NCBI RefSeq assembly: GCF_047345485.1
Contig: NZ_JBLFEN010000005.1
Coordinates: 62,001 to 126,000, forward strand
Length of the DNA: 64,000 nucleotides
From: Jejuia sp047345485
GTDB taxonomy: Bacteria; Bacteroidota; Bacteroidia; Flavobacteriales; Flavobacteriaceae
Reading direction: 5' to 3'
The notes beneath the pieces are model-generated. The model was not told the origin of the DNA and did not search any database. It saw nothing but the letters and a program-made list of their open reading frames with translations. Below, one piece after another: positions 52,864-63,351 of this stretch. The translations under genes and the position numbers were made by a program. Within the stretch, counting starts at the first letter, position 1; every line of letters starts with the position of its first letter.

Positions 52864-54714
52864 TCACTGAGATGTAGGTGTTGCTTCTGGAACACTTAAA
52901 GGTTTGCCCATGTACACAAGTTTGTAGCCCTCTTCTATCTTTTCAATCGTTTTGTTATGAGATGATATAATTTCCATAATACCTTTTTTATCTTTTATTA
53001 AAAGCGGTACAGTATCCTCATCTTTGTTGGTTAAATCAATAAGCTCTTCAAAATGTTCTCTACTCTTTATTTTAACCTCGTGTATTTTTGGATATTTTCT
53101 AGCAACCTCCGTCAATGTATTAAAATCATCTGTTTGAGAAAATAAACCTTCATCAGGATTTTGTTGATTGTCTTCCATCTCATCGGTAGTTATCAATCGG
53201 TAATATCCACTCTCACCAAACTGTCCTCTAAATCTATCAATAGCATACGCATTTATTTGTCTGCTTCCTGTTAAGGCCATTAAAAACCCAACATCACTTA
53301 ATTCTATATTATTATTTAATTCTTCGGAATAAATATCAGCATTTATCGCATCAAGCCCTTGTTCTTGAGCTAGTTGAATATTAGATTGGTTACTATCAAT
53401 CAATACAACATGCCTACCATTATTCTCAAGATATTCACCTATCAACCTTGAAAAATGAGACGCTCCAACTATTAATATCCCTTCAGATCGTTTTAAAAAC
53501 ACACCAACTATCTTTGCAAACATACGTGCTGTAGTTGCATTTAATAATACAGTGCCCAGTACAATCATAAACACCAACGGAGTGATATACTCTGCGCCTT
53601 CTACACCTTGTTTTATAAGCTTGCTACCAAAAAGAGAAGCAATACCTGCAGCAACAATACCTCTAGGACCTACCCAACTAATAAACAGTTTTTCATTAAG
53701 CCTTAATTTAGAGCCTATAGTACTAGAAAATACAGCTAAAGGCCTTATTACAAATACAACTAAGGCAAATAATAAGGCTGTTTTCCAAGTGTATAACAGC
53801 TTTAAATCTTCATAATCAATATTAGCTGCTAATAGAATAAAAAGTATTGAAATTAATAAAACACTAAGAGATTCCTTAAAGTATAAAAGCTCTTTTAAAT
53901 TCTCGAGTTTTCCGTTACCTAATACCATCCCCATAACTACTACAGCAAGTAAACCAGACTCGTGAGCAAAAATTTCAGACTCTACAAATACTAACAAAAC
54001 CGTTGATAAGGATACTACGTTTAATAAATAGTGTGGTATAAATTTTTTGTTAACAGCAAACGCTAAAGCATGTGCAAATGTAAATCCAAAAGTTGTACCG
54101 AATAAAATAATTTTTCCAAACTCTATTAAGGCTGTTTTTGTAAAACCGCTATCGCCCTCTACACTTATAAATTCAAAAACCAATACTGCAACTAAAGCGC
54201 CAATAGGGTCAATCAAAATACCTTCCCATTTTAGTACTGTAGAAATATCTTTTTTAAGAGGAATATTTCTTAGAATTGGCGTTATTACAGTTGGACCTGT
54301 AACTATTATTAAACCAGAAAACAATAAAGATAGCTCCCAACCTAAACCAAATATAAAATAGGCCAAAGCACCTGAACCAAAAAAAGTGATTGCAGAACCT
54401 AAAGTAATTAATTTGGTAATTACAGGGCCTACATTTCGTATTTCCGACCGTTTAAGTGTTAAACCACCTTCAAATAAAATAATACTTATAGCAAGAGATA
54501 CAAAGTAATATAAACCGTCTCCTGGAAACAAACCTTTCTCGCCGTTCCATATGGGTTCTATCCATTTACTCCCATCTTCACTTAAATATTGTGAAGCAAC
54601 AGGGCCTACCAATAATCCTATTAAAATTAAAGGTAAAATAGCAGGGATTTTAAGTTTCCATGCAACCCACTGTGCCAAAATACCTAGTATAATTATACCT
54701 GCAAGCTCTAACAT
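52864..54714 (-). CDS. Cation:proton antiporter with TrkA-N domain (CPA family)
   Basis: 616 residues. The first about 400 form a 12-to-13-helix exchanger with Na+/H+ antiporter features (GLIIVTGPTVITPIL, GPRGIVAAGIASLFG). Residues about 415-540 form a nucleotide-binding TrkA-N domain (ILIVGASHFSRLIGEYLENNG) and a further RCK-type end follows. It exchanges Na+ or K+ for protons; the ion is not shown. Confidence 0.92.
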   Translation of the reverse strand: MLELAGIIILGILAQWVAWKLKIPAILPLILIGLLVGPVASQYLSEDGSKWIEPIWNGEKGLFPGDGLYYFVSLAISIILFEGGLTLKRSEIRNVGPVITKLITLGSAITFFGSGALAYFIFGLGWELSLLFSGLIIVTGPTVITPILRNIPLKKDISTVLKWEGILIDPIGALVAVLVFEFISVEGDSGFTKTALIEFGKIILFGTTFGFTFAHALAFAVNKKFIPHYLLNVVSLSTVLLVFVESEIFAHESGLLAVVVMGMVLGNGKLENLKELLYFKESLSVLLISILFILLAANIDYEDLKLLYTWKTALLFALVVFVIRPLAVFSSTIGSKLRLNEKLFISWVGPRGIVAAGIASLFGSKLIKQGVEGAEYITPLVFMIVLGTVLLNATTARMFAKIVGVFLKRSEGILIVGASHFSRLIGEYLENNGRHVVLIDSNQSNIQLAQEQGLDAINADIYSEELNNNIELSDVGFLMALTGSRQINAYAIDRFRGQFGESGYYRLITTDEMEDNQQNPDEGLFSQTDDFNTLTEVARKYPKIHEVKIKSREHFEELIDLTNKDEDTVPLLIKDKKGIMEIISSHNKTIEKIEEGYKLVYMGKPLSVPEATPTSQ

Positions 54715-54889
54715 AAATTATGTTTTCTTTTTTGAATCTACTAAAATAGCGAAAATGATAGTATTTTCTTAAATTATAGGCTTTTTGTTTGGTTAATATA
54801 ATCATAGCTTTTTATTACTATATTTCTATTTCATAATAATCTCTTAACACTACAATTGTTTTTATTCATATTTCGTAAATTCGTTTGCT

Positions 54890-55750
54890 ATGAATCTATA
54901 TGTCATTAATTCTGGGAATTTTAAACTCGATGGAGGCGCTATGTTTGGTGTTGTTCCAAAATCTATTTGGAGCAGAACCAACCCTGCTGATGATAAGAAT
55001 ATGATTGATTTAGGCGCTAGGTGTTTATTAATTGAAGACGGCGATCGCTTAATTTTAATTGATACAGGCATGGGTAACAAACAATCTGACAAATTTTTTG
55101 GATATTACTACATGTGGGGAGATGCTACGATAGATTCATCTTTAAAAAAACATGGATTTCATAGAGATGATATTACTGATGTATTTTTAACACATTTACA
55201 TTTTGATCATTGTGGTGGTGCCATTCAATGGAATAAGGATAAAACAGGGTACGAATCTGCTTTTAAAAATGCTTATTTTTGGAGCAATACAGCCCATTGG
55301 CAGTGGGCCACAAACCCAAACGCTAGAGAAAAAGCATCCTTTTTAAAAGAAAATATTTTACCAATAGAAGAGAGCGGGCGTTTAAAGTTCACTAATCTTC
55401 CTAACGGTAATATCTTAAAAAATTCTGCTTTAGGTTTTGATATCTTTTTTGCTGACGGACATACCGATAAACAAATGATCCCGATGATTACCTATAAAGA
55501 TAAAACCATTTGCTTTATGGCCGATTTACTGCCAACAGCAGGACACTTACCATTACCCTATGTTATGGGTTATGATATGAGACCTCTAGTCACTTTAACT
55601 GAAAAAGAAAAATTTTTAAATATGGCTGCAGATCATGGCTATTATTTGTTTTTAGAGCACGATGCACATCACGAAATTATAACTGTAAAACACGCTGAAA
55701 AAGGTGTAAGGCTAGAAAGCATACTTTCTACCAAAGACGTATTTAACTAA
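54890..55750 (+). CDS. MBL-fold metallohydrolase
   Basis: 286 residues with the zinc motif THLHFDHCGG (HxHxDH) and later His/Asp in DIFFADGHTDKQMIP, CFMADLLP and LFLEHDAHHE. The family covers lactonases, glyoxalases and others; the sequence looks like the AHL-lactonase-like branch, but activity is unproven. It is cytoplasmic and precedes the S8 peptidase by 24 bases. Confidence 0.9.
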   Translation: MNLYVINSGNFKLDGGAMFGVVPKSIWSRTNPADDKNMIDLGARCLLIEDGDRLILIDTGMGNKQSDKFFGYYYMWGDATIDSSLKKHGFHRDDITDVFLTHLHFDHCGGAIQWNKDKTGYESAFKNAYFWSNTAHWQWATNPNAREKASFLKENILPIEESGRLKFTNLPNGNILKNSALGFDIFFADGHTDKQMIPMITYKDKTICFMADLLPTAGHLPLPYVMGYDMRPLVTLTEKEKFLNMAADHGYYLFLEHDAHHEIITVKHAEKGVRLESILSTKDVFN

Positions 55751-55774
55751 AAAAGACTAATTCAAATATAAAAA

Positions 55775-57382
55775 ATGAAAACAATTAAACAATTAGCGTT
55801 TACCGCAATGTTAACAGCCCTATGTTTTGGGTGTGGAAGTACTGGTGCAATTCTATTAACTCCTGAAGAGAATATTGATGCCATTCCGTTAAAAGTTTCT
55901 GATTTAACTGATGCCGAAAAAGAAAATTGGGGACATTTAGATTTATTAAAAGATACTATTCCTGGTATGAGTGTTGATAAAGCTTATGCTGAAATTATTA
56001 AAAATAAAAAAGGTAAAAAAGTAATAGTAGCTGTTATTGATTCTGGGATAGATATTGACCACGAAGACCTAGATGCTAATATTTGGACTAATAAAGATGA
56101 AAAACCAGGAAATGGTATTGATGACGACAATAATGGATATATTGATGATGTTCATGGTTGGAACTTTTTAGGAGAAGGCTATAATGAGCAATTAGAATTT
56201 GTTAGAATTTTAGCCAGTGGTAATACAAGTCACCCAGATTATGCTGCTGCTAAAGTAGAATATGATAAAGAATATGCTAAATGGACAGAACGTAAAACGC
56301 AATACGACCAAATTTACCAACAAGTTAAAGGTGCTGATGAAGCGTTAACCAAACATTTTGGTAAAAAAGACTATACCCAAAAAGACGTAGCAACTATAAA
56401 AACAGAAGATCAAACTTTAGGGCAAGCAAAACAAGTAGCACAATACATGTTTAGTAATGATGTTGCGTCTATGGCCGAAGCTTTAGATGAATTAAACAAT
56501 GCTATTAAAAGTATTAACGAGCGCCTAAACTATAATTTGAATAAAGATTTTAAAGGACGTGTAAATGGAGACGACCCCGAGGATATAAATTCTAAATACT
56601 ATGGCAACGGCAATGTAAAACCTGTTAAAAAAGATGAAAGCCATGGTACCCACGTAGCGGGAATAATTGCAGCAGAACGTAATAATGGTAAAGGTGCAAA
56701 TGGGGTTGCTAATAACGCTGTTATTATGAGTATTAGAACTGTGCCAAATGGGGATGAATATGATAAAGATGTTGCACTAGCCATTCGTTATGCGGTTGAT
56801 AATGGCGCATCTATTATTAACGGTAGTTTTGGGAAGAGCTTTTCTCCACACAGCGATTGGGTTAGAGATGCTATTGCTTATGCTTCTAAAAACGATGTTG
56901 TTTTTGTTCACGCTGCTGGAAATGATAGTAAAAATGTAGATGTTGAACCAAATTTTCCAGATGATAATGTAAACGGACAAGAGGTTTCAGATACTTATAT
57001 TAGGGTTGGTGCTTTAGCACCCAAATACGGTTCTGGTTTACTAGCCGGTTTTTCTAACTATGGGAAAAATAATGTTGATGTATTTGCTCCTGGAGCGCAA
57101 GTATATTCTACAACACCAGAAAATGAATACGACACTAAAGGTGGTACATCTATGGCTGCTCCAGGCGTTGCTGGTATTGCAGCTTTAATTCGCTCGTATT
57201 ATCCAAAATTATCAGCTGCACAGGTAAAACAAATTATTATGAATTCTGGGTTAGATATTAACACTAAAGTAATTGTTGGCGGTAATGCTAGTGATATTCA
57301 ACCATTTAAAAATATCGTAAAATCTGGCAAAATAGCTAATGCTTATAATGCTTTAATTATGGCATCAAAAATGGCGCAATAA
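55775..57382 (+). CDS. S8 subtilisin-like serine peptidase, lipoprotein
   Basis: 535 residues. A lipoprotein signal ends CFGC. The catalytic triad is Asp89 in AVIDSGIDIDHED, His290 in ESHGTHVAGI and Ser459 in GGTSMAAPGVAG. About 200 residues separate Asp and His, much more than in plain subtilisin: a helical insertion (about 110-280, rich in Lys/Asp/Gln). It probably acts on the outer surface or periplasm. Similar peptidases are common in flavobacteria. Confidence 0.93.
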   Translation: MKTIKQLAFTAMLTALCFGCGSTGAILLTPEENIDAIPLKVSDLTDAEKENWGHLDLLKDTIPGMSVDKAYAEIIKNKKGKKVIVAVIDSGIDIDHEDLDANIWTNKDEKPGNGIDDDNNGYIDDVHGWNFLGEGYNEQLEFVRILASGNTSHPDYAAAKVEYDKEYAKWTERKTQYDQIYQQVKGADEALTKHFGKKDYTQKDVATIKTEDQTLGQAKQVAQYMFSNDVASMAEALDELNNAIKSINERLNYNLNKDFKGRVNGDDPEDINSKYYGNGNVKPVKKDESHGTHVAGIIAAERNNGKGANGVANNAVIMSIRTVPNGDEYDKDVALAIRYAVDNGASIINGSFGKSFSPHSDWVRDAIAYASKNDVVFVHAAGNDSKNVDVEPNFPDDNVNGQEVSDTYIRVGALAPKYGSGLLAGFSNYGKNNVDVFAPGAQVYSTTPENEYDTKGGTSMAAPGVAGIAALIRSYYPKLSAAQVKQIIMNSGLDINTKVIVGGNASDIQPFKNIVKSGKIANAYNALIMASKMAQ

Positions 57383-57449
57383 TCATCTTAAAATCATTTA
57401 GGGTGCTTTTTATTACTAATTTAAAGCACTCTTTTTTAATTATCATCGT

Positions 57450-59261
57450 ATGAAACGTTTCTTATTTTCAATATTCTGTGGCTCATTGTTTATAGCTTGT
57501 GGTGCTTCAAAAAACACTGTACCTGATACTCCTGATACGCCTCCACTACCTTTATCAAAATCAATGTCAAACACTACATATTGGCAACAGCATGTAGATT
57601 ATAAAATGGAAATTGATATGGATGTTAACACGTATCAATACAAAGGAAAACAAGAATTAGTGTACACCAATAATTCTCCAGATGTTTTAAAAAAGGTGTT
57701 TTACCACTTGTATTTTAATGCATTTCAACCAGGAAGCGAGATGGATGTACGTTCTAGAACTATTGAAGACCCAGATTCTAGAGTTGGAGACAGAATAAGC
57801 AAGTTACAACCTAATGAAATTGGATATATTAAAGTAAATTCATTACAACAAAATGGAAAAACTCTTAACTACGAAACTGTTGGCACTGTTTTAGAAGTTG
57901 ATTTAGCATCACCTATTAATCCTGGTGAAAGCGTTACGTTTACTATGGATTTTGATGCTCAAGTACCTTTACAAATTCGCCGTTCTGGAAGAAATAATAA
58001 GGAAGGTGTAGCGCTTTCTATGACACAATGGTATCCTAAATTAGCAGAATATGATTTTGAAGGTTGGCATGCAGATCCTTACATTGGGAGAGAATTTCAC
58101 GGTGTTTGGGGAAATTTTGATATCTCATTAACTATTGATAAAAATTACGTTGTTGGCGGTACTGGTTATTTAGAGACAGAAACGGTAAATGGGACTACCA
58201 AAACGCTTCGTTTTAAAGCGCCAAATGTGCACGATTTTACGTGGGCAGCAGATAACGCATACATTCACGATACTGCTCAAGTACCTAATGGGCCGCTTCT
58301 AAACTTTTACTACAAAAATACCTTAGATAAAGAAAAGCTTGAGCATTGGAAAAACATGCAACCTAAAGCTGTAGAATTAATGCAATATTTTAGTAAGCAT
58401 ATTGGACCATACCCTTATAAACAATATTCTATTATACAAGGAGGCGATGGCGGTATGGAGTATGCCATGTGCACCTTAATAACTGGAGACCGTAATTTTG
58501 GGAGTTTAGTTGGCGTTACTGCTCACGAAATGGCACATACATGGTTTCAATTTTTATTAGCTACAAACGAAGCAAAACATGAGTGGATGGACGAAGGGTT
58601 TACAAGCTATATTAGCCATTGGGCTATGAATGATATTTTTAATAAAAACAATCCTAATCCTTCAGATAACTCTTATAAAGGCTATTACTATTTAGCAAAT
58701 TCTGGTAAAGAACAACCACAAACTACGCATGCTGATAGGTACCAATACAACCAGTCTTATGGTATTTCCGCATATAGTAAAGGTGAAGTGTTTATGGCGC
58801 AGTTAGGTTATGTAATTGGTAAAGAAAATCTTAAAAAAACAATTAAAGCTTACTATGATAATTGGGCTTTTAAGCATCCTACACCAAACGATTTTATTCG
58901 CGTTGCAGAACAGGTATCAGGTTTAGAATTAGATTGGTATTTAACCGATTTTACACAAACAACAAATACTATAGATTACGCTGTAAAATCAGTTAACGGT
59001 ACTACTATTACTCTAGAACGTAAAGGCTTAATGCCAATGCCAATAGATATAAAAGTAAAGTATGAAGATGGCTCTACAGAAGATTTTTATATTCCTTTAC
59101 AAATGATGCGAGGCGAAAAACCAACTGAAGCAACCACCATAAAAGATTGGGCTTGGGCATACCCAACTTATACATTTGAAACAAAAAAACCTGTAAAAAA
59201 CGTACAAATAGATGCTAGTGGTTTTATGGCAGATGTAGACCAAACAAATAACAAACTTTAA
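57450..59261 (+). CDS. M1-family aminopeptidase, lipoprotein
   Basis: 603 residues. A lipoprotein signal ends FIAC. The zinc motif is HEMAH at 359-363 with Glu382 (HExxH-18-E); the exopeptidase motif reads GGMEYAM (GAMEN variant). It removes N-terminal residues from peptides. It follows the S8 gene by 67 bases, so the two envelope peptidases may be cotranscribed. Confidence 0.94.
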   Translation: MKRFLFSIFCGSLFIACGASKNTVPDTPDTPPLPLSKSMSNTTYWQQHVDYKMEIDMDVNTYQYKGKQELVYTNNSPDVLKKVFYHLYFNAFQPGSEMDVRSRTIEDPDSRVGDRISKLQPNEIGYIKVNSLQQNGKTLNYETVGTVLEVDLASPINPGESVTFTMDFDAQVPLQIRRSGRNNKEGVALSMTQWYPKLAEYDFEGWHADPYIGREFHGVWGNFDISLTIDKNYVVGGTGYLETETVNGTTKTLRFKAPNVHDFTWAADNAYIHDTAQVPNGPLLNFYYKNTLDKEKLEHWKNMQPKAVELMQYFSKHIGPYPYKQYSIIQGGDGGMEYAMCTLITGDRNFGSLVGVTAHEMAHTWFQFLLATNEAKHEWMDEGFTSYISHWAMNDIFNKNNPNPSDNSYKGYYYLANSGKEQPQTTHADRYQYNQSYGISAYSKGEVFMAQLGYVIGKENLKKTIKAYYDNWAFKHPTPNDFIRVAEQVSGLELDWYLTDFTQTTNTIDYAVKSVNGTTITLERKGLMPMPIDIKVKYEDGSTEDFYIPLQMMRGEKPTEATTIKDWAWAYPTYTFETKKPVKNVQIDASGFMADVDQTNNKL

Positions 59262-59267
59262 CAGGTT

Positions 59268-59525
59268 ATGAAACGTGAAGATCTTAAATCCATAGCCACA
59301 GCAATTTTACAGAAAAAATTTAAAACATTTCAAATGGCATTTGCTGTACTACTTGGTATTGTAATAGTTATGTTTATTGTTAGCTTTTTTAGCTGGCAAA
59401 AAAGAGGGTTAGACGCCACTGTTATAATGCCTGTATTTTTTATTCCTATGGTATTAATAAACTACCTTAAAGTAAGAAAGATAAAAAAAGAGTTAGACTC
59501 TAGAAATAAGGCTGAAATCAAATAA
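59268..59525 (+). CDS. Small two-helix membrane protein, unknown
   Basis: 85 residues with two predicted membrane helices (about 23-42 FQMAFAVLLGIVIVMFIVSF, and 50-67), flanked by basic ends. It starts 6 bases after the M1 stop, so it belongs to that operon. No family recognised. Confidence 0.7.
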   Translation: MKREDLKSIATAILQKKFKTFQMAFAVLLGIVIVMFIVSFFSWQKRGLDATVIMPVFFIPMVLINYLKVRKIKKELDSRNKAEIK

Positions 59526-59615
59526 ATTAGCATCTATTGGGGTTTAACATAAAAATAGCGCTTTATGCAGCACTCCTACGATTTTTACTACCTTTAGCCC
59601 TGTAAAAGTAAATGT

Positions 59616-59993
59616 TTGAAATACACCTACACTAATAAAGAAAAACTTAAAAGTAAAATACTTATAGACCAACTATTTACAGAAGGACAGTCGGTTTCTG
59701 CGTTTCCATTACGTCTTGTGTATTTAAGTACTACTTTTGATGAAAATATACGTGCAAAAACAGGCGTTTCAGTATCAAAGCGTCATTTTAAATCTGCTGT
59801 AGATAGAAATCGTATAAAGCGTTTATTAAGAGAATCTTACCGATTACACAAAGCTGAGTTTTTTAACAATTTAACAACGCAATACGCGTTTATGGTTTTG
59901 TATATTGGTAAAGAAGAACCCACATTTACTCAAATTGAGACCAATATGAAACGCTTATTTGAAAAGTTTTTTAATAAAATTTCTGAAGCTTAA
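59616..59993 (+). CDS. rnpA: Ribonuclease P protein component
   Basis: 125 residues. The RNPP motif is SKRHFKSAVDRNRIKRLLRE, the conserved RNA-binding basic stretch. It aids the RNase P RNA in tRNA 5' maturation. The start is a TTG. It is not next to rpmH, which is usual in other phyla; here it sits before DUF4349 and S41 genes. Confidence 0.93.
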   Translation: MKYTYTNKEKLKSKILIDQLFTEGQSVSAFPLRLVYLSTTFDENIRAKTGVSVSKRHFKSAVDRNRIKRLLRESYRLHKAEFFNNLTTQYAFMVLYIGKEEPTFTQIETNMKRLFEKFFNKISEA

Positions 59994-60004
59994 ACAGAAC
60001 ATCT

Positions 60005-60808
60005 ATGAAATTATTATCTTATGCTTTAGTTCTTTTAGTGCCTTTAATGTGCGCTTCTCCATCTAAAGACAGTAATTTTAATTATTCAGAATCTCCCGTT
60101 ATAGATCATGAAAGTGAAGTCTTTAATACTAATATTTCAAGTTCTGAAAATGATATAGCCAAAAAAAAAATCAAAACATCATATCTAAAATTTGAAACAC
60201 AAAATTTAGAAAGTAGTTATAATAACATTATTAAAGCTGTAAATAAAAGTAAAGGGTTTGTACAGGACGATAATTCTAACACATCCTATAATACCGTTAC
60301 GCGCCATTTAATAATAAGAATTCCAACATCAAACTTTCAAATAACTATTGATTCTATAAGTAAACATGTTTCTCATTTTGATAGTAAACGTATTTCTTCA
60401 AAAGATGTTACTGAAGAGTTTATAGATATAGAAGCCAGATTAAAAGCAAAACGCACTTTAGAAAAACGGTATTTAGAATTGCTTACAAAAGCAAAAAATG
60501 TTAAAGAAATTTTAGAAATAGAACGAGAATTATCTAATATTAGAGAAGACATTGAGGCTAAACAGGGGCGTTTAAAATACCTTCAAAATAAAGTGTCTTT
60601 AAGTACAATTGATATTGAGTTTTATAAATTAACCTCTAATACGCCAATTACAACGTCATACGGTACAAAAATGTGGAACGCTGTTAAAGATGGTTTCAAT
60701 GCTGCTTCTCTATTTATTTTAGGGCTGCTCTACATTTGGCCACTAATTATTATAATGCTAATTGGTATCTTTTTACTAAAACGGTATCTTAAAAAAAGTA
60801 AAACATAA
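60005..60808 (+). CDS. DUF4349-domain protein, membrane-anchored
   Basis: 267 residues. A hydrophobic N-terminal segment is followed by a soluble domain and, near residues 145-195, a coiled-coil stretch (EARLKAKRTLEKRYLELL, EIERELSNIREDIEAKQ). A C-terminal membrane helix (about 235-260) anchors it. The family's function is unknown. It starts 11 bases after rnpA and ends 4 bases before the S41 gene. Confidence 0.88.
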   Translation: MKLLSYALVLLVPLMCASPSKDSNFNYSESPVIDHESEVFNTNISSSENDIAKKKIKTSYLKFETQNLESSYNNIIKAVNKSKGFVQDDNSNTSYNTVTRHLIIRIPTSNFQITIDSISKHVSHFDSKRISSKDVTEEFIDIEARLKAKRTLEKRYLELLTKAKNVKEILEIERELSNIREDIEAKQGRLKYLQNKVSLSTIDIEFYKLTSNTPITTSYGTKMWNAVKDGFNAASLFILGLLYIWPLIIIMLIGIFLLKRYLKKSKT

Positions 60809-60812
60809 ACAT

Positions 60813-62444
60813 ATGAAAATATTCAAAAGAAAAATAGTTATTCCTGTACTACTTTGTATTGTGTTTATAAGTACAACGGCTTTTAAAAACGATTTTTTTG
60901 AAATAGCAAAGCAAATTGAAATATTTACAACGCTATATAAGGAAATAAATATGAATTATGTAGACGAAACAAATCCAGGAGATTTAATGGATACTGCTAT
61001 TAAAAGCATGCTAGATAATTTAGATCCTTATACCCGTTTTATGAACGAGCAGGATGTAGAAGCTGCAAGAATAAATAATACCGGAGATTATACAGGTATT
61101 GGTGCCCGCGTAAAAACACTAAAAGACAAGCTTGTAATTGTAGAGCCTTATAAAGACTATCCTGCAGATAAAGCGGGTTTAAAGGCAGGAGATGAAATTA
61201 TTAAAGTAGGCGATATTTTAGTTTCAGATTATAAAGACGATTCTGGCAATTTACTAAAAGGCAGTTCTGGAAGCAGTGTAAACGTTACTTTTAAACGTAA
61301 TAATGAAACTAAAACAGCAACTATAGAACGTGCTGAAGTTGAAATAAAAGCAGTACCACATTACGCTTTGGTTAATGACAAAACGGGATATGTTGTACTA
61401 AGTAAATTTAACCGAAAAGCATCGGCTGAAACAAGTTACGCTATTAGAGATTTAAAAGCTCAAGGAGCAGAACGTATTATTTTAGATTTAAGAGGAAACC
61501 CTGGTGGTTTATTAAACGAAGCTGTAAACGTTGTAAATTTATTTGTACCTAAAAAACAACTGGTAGTTACCACAAAATCTAAAGTTAAAAAATACAACAA
61601 ACAATATTTTACAAGTAGAGAACCTTTAGATACCGAAATTCCTTTAGTGGTGTTAATTGATGGCTCTAGTGCTTCTGCTAGCGAAATTGTATCAGGAACA
61701 TTACAAGATTTAGACCGAGCCGTTGTAATAGGCGCACGTAGTTTTGGTAAAGGCCTAGTACAACGCCCTAAACGTTTAACTTATGGCACTCAGGTAAAAA
61801 TTACTATTTCTCGGTATTACACGCCGTCTGGAAGATGTATTCAATCTTTAGACTATTGGAATAGAAGTAAAGACGGAGAAGCTGTTCGTGTAAAACAAGA
61901 AAATTATAATGAATTTAAAACTAAAAATGGCCGTAAGGTTTTTGATGGTGGTGGTATTTTTCCTGATGTAACTATTAATAAAGTAAAAAATACAACGATT
62001 ACTAAAGCCATTACAAATAGCAACTTAATATTTGATTTTGCTACAGATTACTATTATAAAAACCCAACGTTTAATATTGAAAATTTTAAATTAACGGATA
62101 CTGATTTTTCAAATTTTAAAACCTATTTAAAAAACAACAACTTTTCTTTTGTAACAGATACAGAAAAAGCACTTTATAAAGCTTATGAAACGTCTATTAA
62201 AGAAAACTTAAATGATGATATAAAATCTGATTATGAAACATTAATATCTAGACTAAAAACATCAAAAAATCAAGCTATTGACGAGCATAAAGATTTTATT
62301 TTAAAATCTCTTACAGAAGAAATCGTAAAACGTTATGCATATCGTGAAGGTTTATACGAATATTATAAAACCAACGACCCGCATATACAGAAAAGTACGC
62401 AAATCCTCGGTAATACTGTAACGTACATGGATTATTTAAGGTAG
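60813..62444 (+). CDS. S41 C-terminal processing peptidase (CtpA-like)
   Basis: 543 residues. A signal/anchor near residues 8-24 leads to a PDZ domain (about 90-170, GIGARVKTLKDKLVIVEP) and the S41 catalytic domain: LDLRGNPGG, then the Ser in GSSASASEIVSG and Lys in SFGKGLVQ form the Ser-Lys dyad. It trims C-termini of envelope proteins. A C-terminal extension of about 120 residues lacks a known domain. Confidence 0.95.
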   Translation: MKIFKRKIVIPVLLCIVFISTTAFKNDFFEIAKQIEIFTTLYKEINMNYVDETNPGDLMDTAIKSMLDNLDPYTRFMNEQDVEAARINNTGDYTGIGARVKTLKDKLVIVEPYKDYPADKAGLKAGDEIIKVGDILVSDYKDDSGNLLKGSSGSSVNVTFKRNNETKTATIERAEVEIKAVPHYALVNDKTGYVVLSKFNRKASAETSYAIRDLKAQGAERIILDLRGNPGGLLNEAVNVVNLFVPKKQLVVTTKSKVKKYNKQYFTSREPLDTEIPLVVLIDGSSASASEIVSGTLQDLDRAVVIGARSFGKGLVQRPKRLTYGTQVKITISRYYTPSGRCIQSLDYWNRSKDGEAVRVKQENYNEFKTKNGRKVFDGGGIFPDVTINKVKNTTITKAITNSNLIFDFATDYYYKNPTFNIENFKLTDTDFSNFKTYLKNNNFSFVTDTEKALYKAYETSIKENLNDDIKSDYETLISRLKTSKNQAIDEHKDFILKSLTEEIVKRYAYREGLYEYYKTNDPHIQKSTQILGNTVTYMDYLR

Positions 62445-62487
62445 ATTTTAAAAAAATATTATCTTTAGTCACTAATAGTTCCCCATA

Positions 62488-63345
62488 ATGCGTAGACTTC
62501 TTGTAATCATAGTGTTATGTTTCCAAATGTCTGTTGTGTTTTCTCAAACACAATACACACACGACGTGTATTTTAATACAGATGAATTTATAGTGCCTAA
62601 AACCGAAGAAAACCGGCTACTACTTTTTATATCCAAACTTAAAAATATAGAAATAGAATCTGTTGTTATTTATGGGTTTTGTGATGATGTAGGTGCAGAC
62701 TCATACAATTTAGTACTATCTCAACAACGTGCAGACGCTATTAAAAATATATTTTCTAATAATGAAATAAGTGAAACATTAATTAGAAACGTAGATGGTA
62801 AAGGCGAAATACTACTTAAAATAATTAATGAAAAAGACATCTTAAAAATTAGAGGCCTTAATAGAAAAGCTGAAATAATTGTTACAGAAAAAATACCAGA
62901 AGTTAAAGAAGTAGTTGTAAAAAAAGATACCGTAAAAAATCCAACTATTCCTGAACAGATAAAAGGCAATTTAGCAGTTGGCGATAAAATATTGTTTAAA
63001 AATATTTTATTTAAAACAGGTTATAGTACTGTACTCTCTAAATCTAAAAAAACCTTAGAGGAAATAGCAAAAGCTTTGGTAGAGCGAGACGATATTTATT
63101 TTACCATTCAAGGTCATGTGTGTTGCACAAAATACACTAGAGATGCAGTAGATAAACGTACCAAAAAACGAAACCTTTCTGTTGCAAGAGCAAAATATGT
63201 TTATGATTATTTTGCTAAAAAGGGCGTTGCTAAAAACCGTATGCGTTTTGTTGGTATGCGCAGAAGGTTCCCTTTAGGTGGCGATCCGCAATTAGACAGA
63301 CGTGTAGAAATTGTTATTACATACGTTGCAGATAACACTAAATAA
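62488..63345 (+). CDS. Secreted OmpA-domain protein with two peptidoglycan-binding-like halves
   Basis: 285 residues. A signal peptide ends VVFS. Residues 25-125 form a degenerate OmpA-like fold (VYGFCDDVGADSYNLVLSQQRA), and about 165-285 a second, more standard one (TIQGHVCCTKYTRDAVDKRTKKRNLSVARA and RRVEIVITYV). The first half has lost several binding residues. It probably lies in the periplasm or at the outer membrane. Confidence 0.85.
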   Translation: MRRLLVIIVLCFQMSVVFSQTQYTHDVYFNTDEFIVPKTEENRLLLFISKLKNIEIESVVIYGFCDDVGADSYNLVLSQQRADAIKNIFSNNEISETLIRNVDGKGEILLKIINEKDILKIRGLNRKAEIIVTEKIPEVKEVVVKKDTVKNPTIPEQIKGNLAVGDKILFKNILFKTGYSTVLSKSKKTLEEIAKALVERDDIYFTIQGHVCCTKYTRDAVDKRTKKRNLSVARAKYVYDYFAKKGVAKNRMRFVGMRRRFPLGGDPQLDRRVEIVITYVADNTK

Positions 63346-63351
63346 CTAGTG

